A stretch of 64,000 bases of DNA, taken from assembly GCF_001941865.1 (NCBI RefSeq), contig NZ_CP016162.1:62001-126000 (forward strand), in the 5' to 3' direction. The notes beneath the pieces are model-generated. The model was not told the origin of the DNA. It was given only the letters and a program-made list of their open reading frames with translations, and ran no database searches. Origin of the DNA: Pseudomonas alcaliphila JAB1 (lineage in GTDB: Bacteria; Pseudomonadota; Gammaproteobacteria; Pseudomonadales; Pseudomonadaceae). Positions 44,398-53,263 of this stretch are shown here, piece after piece (position 1 is the first letter of the stretch; every line of letters starts with the position of its first letter). Position numbers and translations under genes: made by a program.

Positions 44398-46982
44398 GCC
44401 CACCTCCTGCCAGTGTTTTGATTGCACGCCTTTTCGAGCGTACAGGCCTGCCAATCGATTCATCAGAGGTCGCCACAAATATCCGCAGCCAGAACCGTGA
44501 CGAGAAAAAGGCCTGGAGCAAGGCCGTCAGCGCGGCGGCGAAGCAAGGTGACGAAGTACCCGAGCCCTGCTGCAAGACTTTGCATATCAGCCTTTGCTTC
44601 GACGGTACCAATAATCACGAGCCTTCGGACTCCATTGCCGACCCGATATGCACGAGCAACGTGGCGCGTCTGTACCATGCAAGTCTCGAGAAAACGGAAA
44701 AAGGTTTTTTCCGTTACTACAGCCCTGGGGTAGGCACTGTTTTCGAGGAAATCAAAGAGTATTTGCCCAGCCAGGCCGGCCTGATCGGGGCTCGTGGTGG
44801 TGAGGATCGAATCAACTGGGGCCTTACTCGACTGGTCGATGCTCTAAAAACAACATTGACGCCATTAGCGCGGCTGCAGTTGGATCAAACTCAGTCGCTT
44901 GTCGAAGCCATGGGTACCAATTGGGCTGCCTCCACGCTCAGTGGTGGGCTACTGGAAAATGGCGCACGTAAGCGCAAGGCTGCGCTACAGCCCTATGAGG
45001 ACGAGCTGGCCAGCTTGCTGGAGCAACGAAGCAGCGCAGGCGATAAACCGGAAATCCTGGCCTTGCGCCTGTATGTCTATGGCTTTTCCCGAGGTGCAGC
45101 CCAAGCCCGAACCTTCGCCAACTGGTTAATGGAGCTGACGCGCCGGCAAAACGGCGAGGCCAGTGAATACCGCTTCGCCGGGCTACCCATTTCTATTGAG
45201 TTCCTGGGCCTGTTCGATACCGTGGCCGCCGTGGGGCTGGCTGACAGCGCGCCTTTCGCCGCCGGTCATATGGATTGGGCCAGCGGCACCATGCGCTTGC
45301 CGGACGAAAGTCAGGTGCAAGCCTGCATGCCAACTGGGCTGCCTGAAGATTGTCGTTTTCTCAAGCGCTGCGTGCATCTTGTCTCCGCCCATGAGCAGCG
45401 TGCCAGCTTCCCGCTGGACTCCATTCGCCGCCGAGAGAAGACCGCCGCCGGAAAGCGTGATGAAACAAAGGCGTCCGCCTATCGCAAGGACACCTGGGAA
45501 TACGTCTATCCGGGTATGCACTCCGATGTAGGTGGTGGCTATCCGCCAGGCGATCAGGGCAAGGCCCTTGGTGGTCAGGGCGAGCTGCTGTCGCAGATCC
45601 CCCTGCACCATATGTATCGCTCGGCCTTTGCTGCGGGTGCGCCGCTGCAGGTGCCGGAGCAGCTTCTTGATGAAAATGAGGGTTGGCGAAAAATGGGGGA
45701 GTCGACTCTTGAAGAGTTCGACTTCACCCCACAACTCGTTTCCCGATTCAACGCCTGGCAGAAACAGGCCAAGGCCGACCCTCTCGAAGATGTGATCGAG
45801 CGCGAGCAGGCCCTGATCACGGCCTGGCGTATCAATCGCTATGCTGGCGGCATCGACAAGCAGGGCTTTTACAGCCATGTAAAAAATCAGGACATGAGCG
45901 ATGAGCAGCAGGATGCTCTGAAACGCCTGCATGCCCATAAACTGGCGGAAAATGCTGCAGCGGCTCAGGGCAAGGAAGCACCTGTGCTTAGCGAGCGCAA
46001 GCAGCAACAACGCGAGGCGGATCTCGAGTTGGTCGGGGGAAGCGAGGCTTATGCGCGTATCAATACCAACAAGGCGTTCGAGCCAGCGCTGGATGACCGG
46101 CAATTGCGCCGTGCCGCCGCCGAGTTCAAACGTGATTACGAGCTTAGCTGGGGTGTCGATGAAGACACCTTCAGCATCGGTGGCATCATCGACATGCTGT
46201 TGGGTGGCACTGTCTACCTGATCAACGAAGAAGATGAAGCTCAGGAATACTCCGAGCTTTATCAGAACGGCACGCAGCGCCATGGTGAGCTATTCACCAA
46301 GTCGGGTGTCATCGTAAGTGGGGAGCAAGATCTGGTCGCGCTTTTCGATGAACAGGTACACGATTCGCGTGCCTGGTTCATGAACTCCTCTGGTCTTGGC
46401 GAGCGCGAGCCTTTCACCGACTACTTCCGCTACCGCCTGGTGCATTTCGACAATGAATCGAACAAGAGCCTGTCGGTATTGGCGACTGCCGGTCGTGTGG
46501 TTGGTGTGGGTATCGCCTTGGCCAGCGTCGGGCTCTCGATCAAGAAGCGCAATCCGCGTTACTTGCTGGGCCTTTTCTTGCCCTCGCTGGCTACTCCCGT
46601 GCTGACGGGCAGGCCAGGCTTACCGGCTTTCCCGCAAATCAGCGCATTCGATCCGTTGACCGGCATCGCACTGCCGATGATGCAAGGCATGGAGGCCGTA
46701 CGAGCCTTTACTCAAAAGCCTGGTGACGTTGTGGCCATGCTCAACGCCATGCCTTTACCCGTACCGCTCACCGAGCAAACCGCCACTACGCCAGAGCTGC
46801 AAGCCGTCTTCAAAGCCGCTGAAACGGCTAAGGCAGTCAAAGCTGCCAATGACGCTGGTGATATGAGCGGTCTACTGGGGCAGGCGATGGATATGGTGGG
46901 CAAGAGCGACCCCAAGCCTGGACTGCAATCTCCCGGTTGGCTGGATCAGGCCAAAGGCATGGCCAAGGATCTCACAGGCTAG
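44382..46982 (+). CDS. tle1: T6SS phospholipase effector, Tle1 family (DUF2235)
   Basis: 866 residues from the ATG at 44382. The DUF2235 alpha/beta-hydrolase has SLCFDGTNNH near residue 72, the nucleophile elbow YGFSRGAAQART (GxSxG) near 233, FLGLFDTVAAVGL near 275 and HSDVGGGYPPGDQGK near 380, which carries a catalytic Asp. A C-terminal region of about 450 residues includes one hydrophobic stretch (VLATAGRVVGVGIALASVGLSI, about 700). Tle1 enzymes have phospholipase A2-type activity against membranes of rival cells and are delivered to the periplasm. VgrG, the DUF4123 adaptor and two lipoprotein immunity genes immediately precede it. It ends the T6SS locus. Confidence 0.9.
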   Translation: MSQTLSPPPASVLIARLFERTGLPIDSSEVATNIRSQNRDEKKAWSKAVSAAAKQGDEVPEPCCKTLHISLCFDGTNNHEPSDSIADPICTSNVARLYHASLEKTEKGFFRYYSPGVGTVFEEIKEYLPSQAGLIGARGGEDRINWGLTRLVDALKTTLTPLARLQLDQTQSLVEAMGTNWAASTLSGGLLENGARKRKAALQPYEDELASLLEQRSSAGDKPEILALRLYVYGFSRGAAQARTFANWLMELTRRQNGEASEYRFAGLPISIEFLGLFDTVAAVGLADSAPFAAGHMDWASGTMRLPDESQVQACMPTGLPEDCRFLKRCVHLVSAHEQRASFPLDSIRRREKTAAGKRDETKASAYRKDTWEYVYPGMHSDVGGGYPPGDQGKALGGQGELLSQIPLHHMYRSAFAAGAPLQVPEQLLDENEGWRKMGESTLEEFDFTPQLVSRFNAWQKQAKADPLEDVIEREQALITAWRINRYAGGIDKQGFYSHVKNQDMSDEQQDALKRLHAHKLAENAAAAQGKEAPVLSERKQQQREADLELVGGSEAYARINTNKAFEPALDDRQLRRAAAEFKRDYELSWGVDEDTFSIGGIIDMLLGGTVYLINEEDEAQEYSELYQNGTQRHGELFTKSGVIVSGEQDLVALFDEQVHDSRAWFMNSSGLGEREPFTDYFRYRLVHFDNESNKSLSVLATAGRVVGVGIALASVGLSIKKRNPRYLLGLFLPSLATPVLTGRPGLPAFPQISAFDPLTGIALPMMQGMEAVRAFTQKPGDVVAMLNAMPLPVPLTEQTATTPELQAVFKAAETAKAVKAANDAGDMSGLLGQAMDMVGKSDPKPGLQSPGWLDQAKGMAKDLTG

Positions 46983-46989
46983 GAGCCAA

Positions 46990-47019
46990 GGGCAGCGGCG
47001 CATGCCTGCGTTGCTGCCC
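46990..47019. terminator. Weak hairpin at the end of the T6SS locus
   Basis: GGGCAGC (46990-46996) pairs with GCTGCCC (47013-47019) between tle1 and the convergent next gene. There is no clear T-run, so the terminator call is tentative. Confidence 0.35.
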
Positions 47020-47027
47020 GTGCCGGC

Positions 47028-47495
47028 TTACGGTTTTACCGCCTCCAGCGCACTATTCAGCGCACCCAACTCCTTGAACACCTTCTGCTCTACCAACTTC
47101 CCATCCTCCAACTGCAACCACAGCACCTCACCCTCTCCAACCTGATAACGCGGGGCGATGCGGGCGTCGCGGTCGAGGAGGATGCGGTAGTTGTAGTCGC
47201 GCATCTTCGGCAGGGCGAAGAGGGTGGCGATGATGCGGGGCATGCGGCTGATATCGGCGAGGAAGACCGCGTGGCGCTCGTCCAGGTAGCCCTTGGGCTT
47301 GCCTTCCAGGGCAGCGTTGACCAGTTTGGCGCCGTCCATGTCGCGGGCGACCAGCAGGATGCGGGTCTCGTCATTCAGGGTGTAGGGCACGTCATGCTGA
47401 TCCAGCAGCGTCCAGGGTGCCAGGCGTTCGCCAGGCTCCAGAGCCAGTACGGCGGTAGACAGCAGGCACAGCAACAACAGGGCGGCAGCTTTCAT
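47028..47495 (-). CDS. Periplasmic thioredoxin-fold-like hypothetical protein
   Basis: 155 residues with a Sec signal peptide (MKAAALLLLCLLSTAVLALEPGE). The order LAPWTLLDQHDVPYTLNDETRILLVARDMDGAKLVNAAL resembles the first half of a thioredoxin/peroxiredoxin-like fold, but no CxxC or active cysteine is present in the mature part, so redox activity is unlikely. A short Leu/Ala-rich helix ends it. It reads leftward 18 bases after the DUF3299-like gene and probably shares its transcript. Confidence 0.72.
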   Translation of the reverse strand: MKAAALLLLCLLSTAVLALEPGERLAPWTLLDQHDVPYTLNDETRILLVARDMDGAKLVNAALEGKPKGYLDERHAVFLADISRMPRIIATLFALPKMRDYNYRILLDRDARIAPRYQVGEGEVLWLQLEDGKLVEQKVFKELGALNSALEAVKP

Positions 47496-47513
47496 GCGCA
47501 GACTCCAGAGCGA

Positions 47514-48050
47514 TCAGTAGAGGTCTTCGTCGGTCACCAAACGCACTTCGCCGGCATCCATGGCGTAGGCGGCGTCGGCCAGGTCGTTGCTGACCTGCTC
47601 CACCTTCAGTTCGCCGCTGACCCACAGTGGGGCGTAGATGTCCTCGAGTGGGATGCCCTTGGGGTAGCGCACCAGTACCAGCTGGTTGGGCGGCGGTGGT
47701 GGCACGTGGATGCAGGCGCCCGGGTAGGGCACCAGGAAGAACAGGGTGCTGTTGCCTTTCTCGTCGTTCTCCAGCGGTACCGGGTAGCCGCCCAGGCGAA
47801 TGGCCTTGCCGTCGAGTTCGGGCACGGTCTTGGCGGAGTACATCACTGCCGGCAGATCCTGATCCTGCTGGCGCAGGCCGCCCTCGCTGTAGAAGGTGCT
47901 GTCGCCTTCAGGACTGTCGTGGCTGATCTCGGGCATCTCCTCGAGGGCCTTGCGGTCTTCGGGTGGCATCAGGTCGAGCCAGTCGGTTTCCGGCAGTTCG
48001 GCGTGGGCCAGGCCGGTACAAAAGAGCAGGGCGAGCAGCAGGTGGCGCAT
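47514..48050 (-). CDS. DUF3299-like exported protein
   Basis: 178 residues from the ATG at 48050 (MRHLLLALLFCTGLAHA signal, cleavage near 17); an ATG four codons upstream is also possible. The mature part starts with DWLDLMPPEDRKALEEMP and has the DUF3299 core GGYPVPLENDEKGNSTLFFLVPYPGACIHVPPPPPNQLVLVRYP. Family members are periplasmic, often near lipoprotein export or ABC genes, and their function is unknown. Likely co-transcribed with the downstream thioredoxin-fold-like gene. Confidence 0.82.
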   Translation of the reverse strand: MRHLLLALLFCTGLAHAELPETDWLDLMPPEDRKALEEMPEISHDSPEGDSTFYSEGGLRQQDQDLPAVMYSAKTVPELDGKAIRLGGYPVPLENDEKGNSTLFFLVPYPGACIHVPPPPPNQLVLVRYPKGIPLEDIYAPLWVSGELKVEQVSNDLADAAYAMDAGEVRLVTDEDLY

Positions 48051-48114
48051 GGGGTATGGCATCTCGTGGCGGCGTTAACGAGGAGCCGACAAGTCGGCTC
48101 CTGACCGGGGCTTG

Positions 48115-48360
48115 TCAGCCCTTCTTGATCGCGCCGTAGATTACCAGCAGAACGATGGCGCCGATCACTGCGCCGATAAAACCGGCGGCCTGTCCGGCTT
48201 GGTAGATGCCCAGCGCCTGGCCGCCATAGGTAGCGGCGATGGAGCCGCCGATGCCGAGCAGGATGGTCATGATCCAGCCCATGCTGTCATCGCCGGGTTT
48301 GAGAAAACGTGCGATCAACCCGACGATCAGGCCGATGAAGATGGTGCCGATAATGCCCAT
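48115..48360 (-). CDS. GlsB/YeaQ/YmgE family stress-response membrane protein
   Basis: 81 residues with three hydrophobic segments: GIIGTIFIGLIVGLIARFL, then GWIMTILLGIGGSIAATYGGQALG, then FIGAVIGAIVLLVIYGAI. This is the transglycosylase-associated / GlsB pattern, a small inner-membrane protein linked to envelope stress, function not settled. AGGAGACACGCC precedes the ATG. It stands alone between a binding-protein-like gene and the DUF3299-like pair. Confidence 0.92.
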   Translation of the reverse strand: MGIIGTIFIGLIVGLIARFLKPGDDSMGWIMTILLGIGGSIAATYGGQALGIYQAGQAAGFIGAVIGAIVLLVIYGAIKKG

Positions 48361-48426
48361 TGGCGTGTCTCCTTGATAAGTGCCGCTCGTGCGGCAGGCT
48401 CGGCATGGGACAAGTCAATGGGGCTA

Positions 48427-49191
48427 TCAGTTCGCCTCGTCTGGCGGCAGAACGCCATAACGGTGGTAGATCAGGGCAACTTCGCCCTCTTCACGCATGC
48501 GTTGCAGCTCAGCGCCCAGGCGGTCGTAGAGTTCGCGCCGGTCGCTCTGGTAGCGCTTCAGCGATGCGCCGAAGTGGTTGCCCAGTACCTGCTGGTGAGC
48601 GTAGTGCGCATAGCTGTAGGCGCGAAAGTTCATGGCCTGGAATTGCGCCTCCATCGGTACGGCGTCGAGCACTGCGATGGTGTCCAGGCGCCCAGCCCGG
48701 AACATCGCGGCCAGTTGCGCATCGTCGCTGGCATAGGCGCGACCGAGCAGGTCATCGCTGTCGAAAGGTTCGAAATAGGCCGTACCGCGTTTGACGCCTA
48801 GAGACAGGTCGTACAGATCCTCGTAGCGGCTCAGTCTGGCCTCTTCCCCCGGGCGCACGACGAAGCGCACGTTCAGTTGCTGATTGCCGATGCTGGGCAG
48901 GAAATGGATGTACTCGCGGCGCTGTTGAGTGAGCAGCACGCGCGGCACCAGGTCGACTCGTCCGGAGCGCAGGTCGTCAAGACTGCGCAGGAAGGGCGCT
49001 TCACGCCACTGCAGGTCTACCCCGACACGGTGTGCGGCCGTTTCCAGCACGCTGATCAGCGGGCCGCTGGGCAGCCCGTCGACAGCACGCATCTCCGGAG
49101 GTCGTTCACGAAAGTCGACGCGCAGCACCTCTTGCGCGCCCACGCAGGTCAGCGTGAACAGTAGAGGCAGTAAGGAAAGAAGACGCTTCAT
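48427..49191 (-). CDS. Periplasmic amino-acid-binding-like protein (SBP family 3)
   Basis: 254 residues from the ATG at 49191 with signal MKRLLSLLPLLFTLTCVGA. The mature part has the bilobal family-3 binding-protein pattern: LRVDFRERPPEMRAVDGLPSGPLISVLETAAHRVG, then WREAPFLRSLDDLRSGRVDLVPRVLLTQQRREYIHFLP, and a second lobe with DLSLGVKRGTAYFEPF. No permease or ATPase genes are nearby, so it is an orphan, possibly a sensor rather than a transporter. An ATG seven codons upstream would spoil the signal peptide. Confidence 0.85.
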   Translation of the reverse strand: MKRLLSLLPLLFTLTCVGAQEVLRVDFRERPPEMRAVDGLPSGPLISVLETAAHRVGVDLQWREAPFLRSLDDLRSGRVDLVPRVLLTQQRREYIHFLPSIGNQQLNVRFVVRPGEEARLSRYEDLYDLSLGVKRGTAYFEPFDSDDLLGRAYASDDAQLAAMFRAGRLDTIAVLDAVPMEAQFQAMNFRAYSYAHYAHQQVLGNHFGASLKRYQSDRRELYDRLGAELQRMREEGEVALIYHRYGVLPPDEAN

Positions 49192-49245
49192 GGGGGGCTC
49201 TTGAACGACCACCGTCGTTCAAGAGTCTAGCTGCGAATCTACCTG

Positions 49246-50331
49246 TCAGTCTGCGGCGATCAACGCCTGAACGTCGGCGATACGCGCATCCAGGCTGGCG
49301 CGGTCGGCGCAGCGCAGGGTGGCATGACCGACCTTGCGTCCGGCCTTGAAGGCCTTGCCGTAGTGGTGCAGATGGCAGTCGGCAACGCTGATCACCTTGT
49401 CCACCGGCGGCACCGAGCCGATGAAATTGAGCATGGCGCTTTCACCCAGCTTGGCGGTGGAGCCCAGCGGCAGGCCGGCGACGGCGCGCAGGTGGTTCTC
49501 GAACTGGCTGCACTCGGCGCCTTCGATGGTCCAGTGCCCGGAGTTGTGCACGCGCGGGGCGATCTCGTTGGCCTTGAGGCCGCCGTCCACCTCGAAGAAC
49601 TCGAAGGCCAGCACGCCGACGTAGTCGAGCTTGTCCAGCACGCGGCCGACATAGTCCTCGGCCAGCGCCTGCAGCGGATGATCGGTGCTGGCGACGGACA
49701 GGGCGAGAATGCCGCTGTCGTGGGTGTTGTGCACCAGCGGGTAGAAGCGCGTTTCGCCGTCACGGGCGCGCACGGCGATCAGCGAAACCTCGCCGGTGAA
49801 GGGCACGAAGCCCTCGAGGATGCACGGCACGCTGCCCAGTTCGGCGAAGGCGCCGGTGACGTCTTCGGGCTTGCGCAGGACTTTCTGGCCCTTGCCGTCA
49901 TAACCCAGGGTGCGGGTCTTCATCACCGCCGGCAGGCCAATGCTGGCCACCGCGGCGTCCAGATCAGCCTGCGACTGGATGTCGGCGAACTCGGGGGTGG
50001 GGATGCCCAGCTCGCGGAACATGGACTTCTCGAACCAGCGATCGCGGGCGATGCGCAGTGCCTCTGCACCCGGATAGACCGGCACGAACTGCGAGAGGAA
50101 GGCGACGGTTTCGGCCGGTACGCTCTCGAATTCGAAGGTGACCAGGTCGACCTCGTCGGCCAGCTGGCGCAGGTGATCCTGATCGCCGTAGTCGGCACGG
50201 ATATGCTCGCCGAGCGCCTGGGCGCAGGCGTCCGGCGCCGGGTCGAGGAAGGCGAAGTTCATACCCAGCGGGGTGCCCGCCAGGGCCATCATGCGGCCCA
50301 GTTGGCCGCCACCGATCACACCGATTTTCAT
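49246..50331 (-). CDS. purK: 5-(carboxyamino)imidazole ribonucleotide synthase
   Basis: 361-residue ATP-grasp enzyme that converts AIR, bicarbonate and ATP to N5-CAIR in purine synthesis. The N-terminus MKIGVIGGGQLGRMMALAG is the PurK signature; KTRTLGYDGKGQ (ATP-grasp loop) and FEFFEVDGGLKANEIAPRVHNSGHWT follow. The start at 50331 has AAGGGG upstream; an in-frame start 30 codons earlier is not family-like. It lies 147 bases downstream of purE in the usual purEK order. Confidence 0.97.
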   Translation of the reverse strand: MKIGVIGGGQLGRMMALAGTPLGMNFAFLDPAPDACAQALGEHIRADYGDQDHLRQLADEVDLVTFEFESVPAETVAFLSQFVPVYPGAEALRIARDRWFEKSMFRELGIPTPEFADIQSQADLDAAVASIGLPAVMKTRTLGYDGKGQKVLRKPEDVTGAFAELGSVPCILEGFVPFTGEVSLIAVRARDGETRFYPLVHNTHDSGILALSVASTDHPLQALAEDYVGRVLDKLDYVGVLAFEFFEVDGGLKANEIAPRVHNSGHWTIEGAECSQFENHLRAVAGLPLGSTAKLGESAMLNFIGSVPPVDKVISVADCHLHHYGKAFKAGRKVGHATLRCADRASLDARIADVQALIAAD

Positions 50332-50478
50332 AACAAAGCCCCTTTTCAGCAGGTGGCGAGACCAAGCAGTTGAACGCTGCCCGCAGCGCAGGAAGCGGAG
50401 TTTACGCCGGTAAATGAGCATTCCGAGCAGCGCACAGCGTGCAAATGCGCCGTGTCGCAGCCCCTGATGGAATGGGCG

Positions 50479-50970
50479 TCAGGCCTCGCGCGGGTCCGGG
50501 TTGCTCAGCACAGTCTCGGTCTGTTCCTGGCGGAACTGCTTCAGCGCCGCATGGAACTGCGGGTGCTGGTGACCGAGGATGCTGGCGGCCAGCAGGGCGG
50601 CGTTGACTGCGCCGGCCTTGCCGATGGCCAGGGTGGCGACCGGAATGCCGGCCGGCATCTGCACGATCGACAGCAGCGAGTCGACGCCCGAGAGCATCGA
50701 CGACTGCACCGGTACGCCGAGCACCGGCAGGTGGGTCTTGGCCGCGCACATGCCTGGCAGGTGAGCGGCGCCACCGGCACCGGCGATGATCACTTGAATG
50801 CCGCGTGCTTCAGCCTCTTCGGCGTACTGGAACAGCAGGTCCGGGGTGCGGTGGGCGGAGACCACCTTGACCTCGTGGGGAATGCCCAGCTTGTCCAGCA
50901 TCTCGGCGGTGTGGCTAAGGGTGGACCAATCGGACTTGGAGCCCATGATCACGCCAACCAGTGCGCTCAT
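50479..50970 (-). CDS. purE: N5-carboxyaminoimidazole ribonucleotide mutase
   Basis: 163 residues. [25 protein letters not shown] is the class I PurE N-terminus; VVSAHRTPD and [14 protein letters not shown] are the substrate-binding and catalytic His regions. It converts N5-CAIR to CAIR. The start at 50970 has AGAGGCAC upstream. A transcribed leader of about 110 bases with two hairpins precedes it. Forms an operon with purK. Confidence 0.97.
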   Translation of the reverse strand: MSALVGVIMGSKSDWSTLSHTAEMLDKLGIPHEVKVVSAHRTPDLLFQYAEEAEARGIQVIIAGAGGAAHLPGMCAAKTHLPVLGVPVQSSMLSGVDSLLSIVQMPAGIPVATLAIGKAGAVNAALLAASILGHQHPQFHAALKQFRQEQTETVLSNPDPREA

Positions 50971-51093
50971 CGTCGTGCCTCTTCTCTCGGGCGCCTCGCG
51001 GCGCGTCAAAAACCAACAAGCCACGCGGGCGGGCCAGCGTGGCTTGTCATGATTCGTTGGCCGGGTGCTGCCGGCCGAAGGCCGCGCAGTATA
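50971..51093 (-). promoter_or_regulatory. purE promoter and hairpin leader
   Basis: On the minus strand a TATACT -10 lies at 51093-51088, giving a leader of about 110 bases. Within it, an 11-bp perfect inverted repeat ACAAGCCACGC / GCGTGGCTTGT (51016-51026, 51037-51047, loop 10) is followed on the minus strand by TGGTTTTTG, the layout of an intrinsic terminator ahead of the gene. A second small GC stem lies before the ribosome site. Attenuation is inference. Confidence 0.45.
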
Positions 51094-51246
51094 ACGCAAA
51101 GCCACTGCTGGCGGGCAGTGGCGATGACCGTTTGTCATGCAAGCTGTGGCAGAGGGTGAAAACCGCCTAAACCTTGCTCTGGAGCAATGCCGGGGTGGGC
51201 TGCGCGCGCACACTGGACAGACACTCGCATGCAAGAGGAACCGCGC

Positions 51247-52269
51247 ATGAACCGGACCATGAAAGCCGCAGTCGTCCACGCCTTTGGTGAGCCGCTGCGT
51301 ATCGAGGAGGTGAAAACCCCGCTGCCTGGCCCTGGGCAGATTCTGGTGAAGATCGAGGCCTCGGGCGTCTGCCATACCGACCTGCACGCCGCCGAAGGCG
51401 ACTGGCCGGTGAAGCCGAGCCTGCCATTCATTCCCGGCCATGAAGGGGTGGGCTACGTCGCGGCGGTCGGCAGCGGCGTCACGCGGGTCAAGGAGGGCGA
51501 CCGCGTCGGCGTGCCCTGGCTGTACACCGCCTGCGGCTGCTGCGAGCACTGCCTGACCGGCTGGGAAACCCTGTGCGAGAGCCAGCAGAACACCGGTTAT
51601 TCGATCAACGGTGGCTACGCCGAATACGTGCTGGCTGACCCGAACTACGTCGGCATTTTGCCGAAGAACGTCGACTTCCTCGAGATCGCGCCGATCCTCT
51701 GCGCGGGGGTGACGGTATACAAGGGCCTCAAGGAAACCAGGGCGCGCCCCGGTCAGTGGGTGGCGATCTCCGGTATCGGTGGCCTCGGCCACGTTGCGGT
51801 GCAGTATGCCCGCGCCATGGGCCTGCACGTGATTGCAGTGGACGTCGACGACGCCAAGCTGGAACTGGCGCGCAAGCTCGGCGCCAGCCTGACCATCAAC
51901 GCGCGCAAGGAAAACCCCGCCGAGGTGGTGCAGCGCGATATCGGCGGCGCTCACGGCGTGCTGGTCACTGCGGTGTCCAACGCTGCCTTCGGCCAGGCCA
52001 TCGGTATGGCACGCCGGCACGGTACGGTGGCCCTGGTCGGCCTGCCGCCGGGTGACTTCCCCACGCCGATCTTCGATGTGGTGCTCAAGGCCATCACCAT
52101 CACCGGCTCGATCGTCGGGACTCGCGCCGATCTGCAGGAAGCGCTGGATTTCGCTGGCGAGGGTTTGGTCAAGGCCACGGTGCACAGCGACACGCTCGAC
52201 AACATCAATGGCATCTTCGATCAAATGCGCGGTGGGCAGATCGAGGGGCGGGTGGTGCTGCAGTTCTGA
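51247..52269 (+). CDS. adhP: Zinc-dependent alcohol dehydrogenase AdhP
   Basis: 340-residue medium-chain dehydrogenase. [17 protein letters not shown] supplies the catalytic zinc Cys, GHEGVGYV the catalytic His and Glu, and [15 protein letters not shown] the four structural-zinc cysteines. [16 protein letters not shown] is the NAD-binding motif, and [28 protein letters not shown] is typical of AdhP. It oxidises ethanol and other primary alcohols. The start at 51247 ([17 protein letters not shown]) is chosen over 51187. GAGGAACCGCGC precedes. Divergent from purE. Confidence 0.95.
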   Translation: MNRTMKAAVVHAFGEPLRIEEVKTPLPGPGQILVKIEASGVCHTDLHAAEGDWPVKPSLPFIPGHEGVGYVAAVGSGVTRVKEGDRVGVPWLYTACGCCEHCLTGWETLCESQQNTGYSINGGYAEYVLADPNYVGILPKNVDFLEIAPILCAGVTVYKGLKETRARPGQWVAISGIGGLGHVAVQYARAMGLHVIAVDVDDAKLELARKLGASLTINARKENPAEVVQRDIGGAHGVLVTAVSNAAFGQAIGMARRHGTVALVGLPPGDFPTPIFDVVLKAITITGSIVGTRADLQEALDFAGEGLVKATVHSDTLDNINGIFDQMRGGQIEGRVVLQF

Positions 52270-52348
52270 TTCGAGCAAGGCCACGGACTGGCAACTTTCC
52301 TACAGAACGGACGCGGACGGGCGCACAGATCGCCGCCAGGCGGCGGGC

Positions 52349-52354
52349 TATAAT
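52349..52354 (+). promoter_or_regulatory. -10 element (TATAAT) for the exported protein gene
   Basis: Consensus TATAAT 34 bases before the ATG at 52388; the upstream -35 region is poor, with no TTGACA-like hexamer at the usual spacing. Confidence 0.5.
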
Positions 52355-52387
52355 GTGCGCTCTTCATCCGAACAAGGACGTGTCGTC

Positions 52388-53182
52388 ATGAAACAGTACG
52401 TTTCGCTCGTTGCCCTCTCCCTGCTTTCCCTTCAAGCCGCTGCGCTGAATCTGGCCAAGCATCCGCAGGTATTCGATGCCGGCCAGGGCGTGAGCCTGGC
52501 GCTGGCCCCTTCCGCCGACGGCACGCAGGCGCTGGTGCAGGTGCGCGGCATCAATCACCCGCTCGACGAAGTGGTGTTTCTTGCCGACATTCGCGAGCTG
52601 GGCAACGAGCAGCGCGACTATGGCATCCGTCTCGATGGCCGCGACTACAACCTGCTGAACAAGCGCCGCGCCTGGAGCGGCGAGAGCTACCAGCTCAACC
52701 TGCCGAACACCCAGGGCTTCGAGCTCAGTTACAACGAGGACAAGACCAAGGCGCTGAAGCCGAAGGACCTCCTGGCGATTTACCAGAAGCAGGAGAAGGA
52801 TGGCCTGCAGGCGCGCCTCGCCGCCTTCGACCGCAAGCAGCGTGTTGCCGATTACAGCGCGCGCCTGCAGGAGATCGACGGCGAAGCCTCCAAGGCCTGC
52901 GCCACCCCGCTGAGCACCCAGGTGGACTGGAGCGCGATATCCGATGAGCAACTGATCGGCCTCAGCGTGGCGAGTTTCTGCGGTGAAGTGGTCAACCAGA
53001 TGGCCTACCTGTGTGGCAAGGACGACCGCTACAAGGCTGAGGCCAAGACCCTCAAGGGTGTCGACTGCCGTTTCGGCGAGAGCATGAAGTTGCGCGAGCA
53101 GGACGGCCAACTGCAGTTCACCACCCTCAAGGATGAACCGAATCAGGGCGACTTCATCAACGCCATTCTGCGTAATCGCTGA
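52388..53182 (+). CDS. Hypothetical exported protein
   Basis: 264 residues with a Sec signal (MKQYVSLVALSLLSLQAAA, cleavage about 20). The mature part contains a Lys-rich helical stretch (DKTKALKPKDLLAIYQKQEKDG) near the middle and four cysteines toward the C-terminus (ACATPLS, SFCGEV, LCGKD, DCRFGES), which could make two disulfides. No family recognised. AAGGAC precedes the ATG and a consensus -10 lies upstream, so it is its own transcription unit. Confidence 0.72.
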   Translation: MKQYVSLVALSLLSLQAAALNLAKHPQVFDAGQGVSLALAPSADGTQALVQVRGINHPLDEVVFLADIRELGNEQRDYGIRLDGRDYNLLNKRRAWSGESYQLNLPNTQGFELSYNEDKTKALKPKDLLAIYQKQEKDGLQARLAAFDRKQRVADYSARLQEIDGEASKACATPLSTQVDWSAISDEQLIGLSVASFCGEVVNQMAYLCGKDDRYKAEAKTLKGVDCRFGESMKLREQDGQLQFTTLKDEPNQGDFINAILRNR

Positions 53183-53263
53183 TCCTCTCGGGCGGGCTAC
53201 GGCCCGCCGTATCGCGGCATATTTCTTGCGTTCCTTTGCCTAATCACGCTTACGGAACGCATC

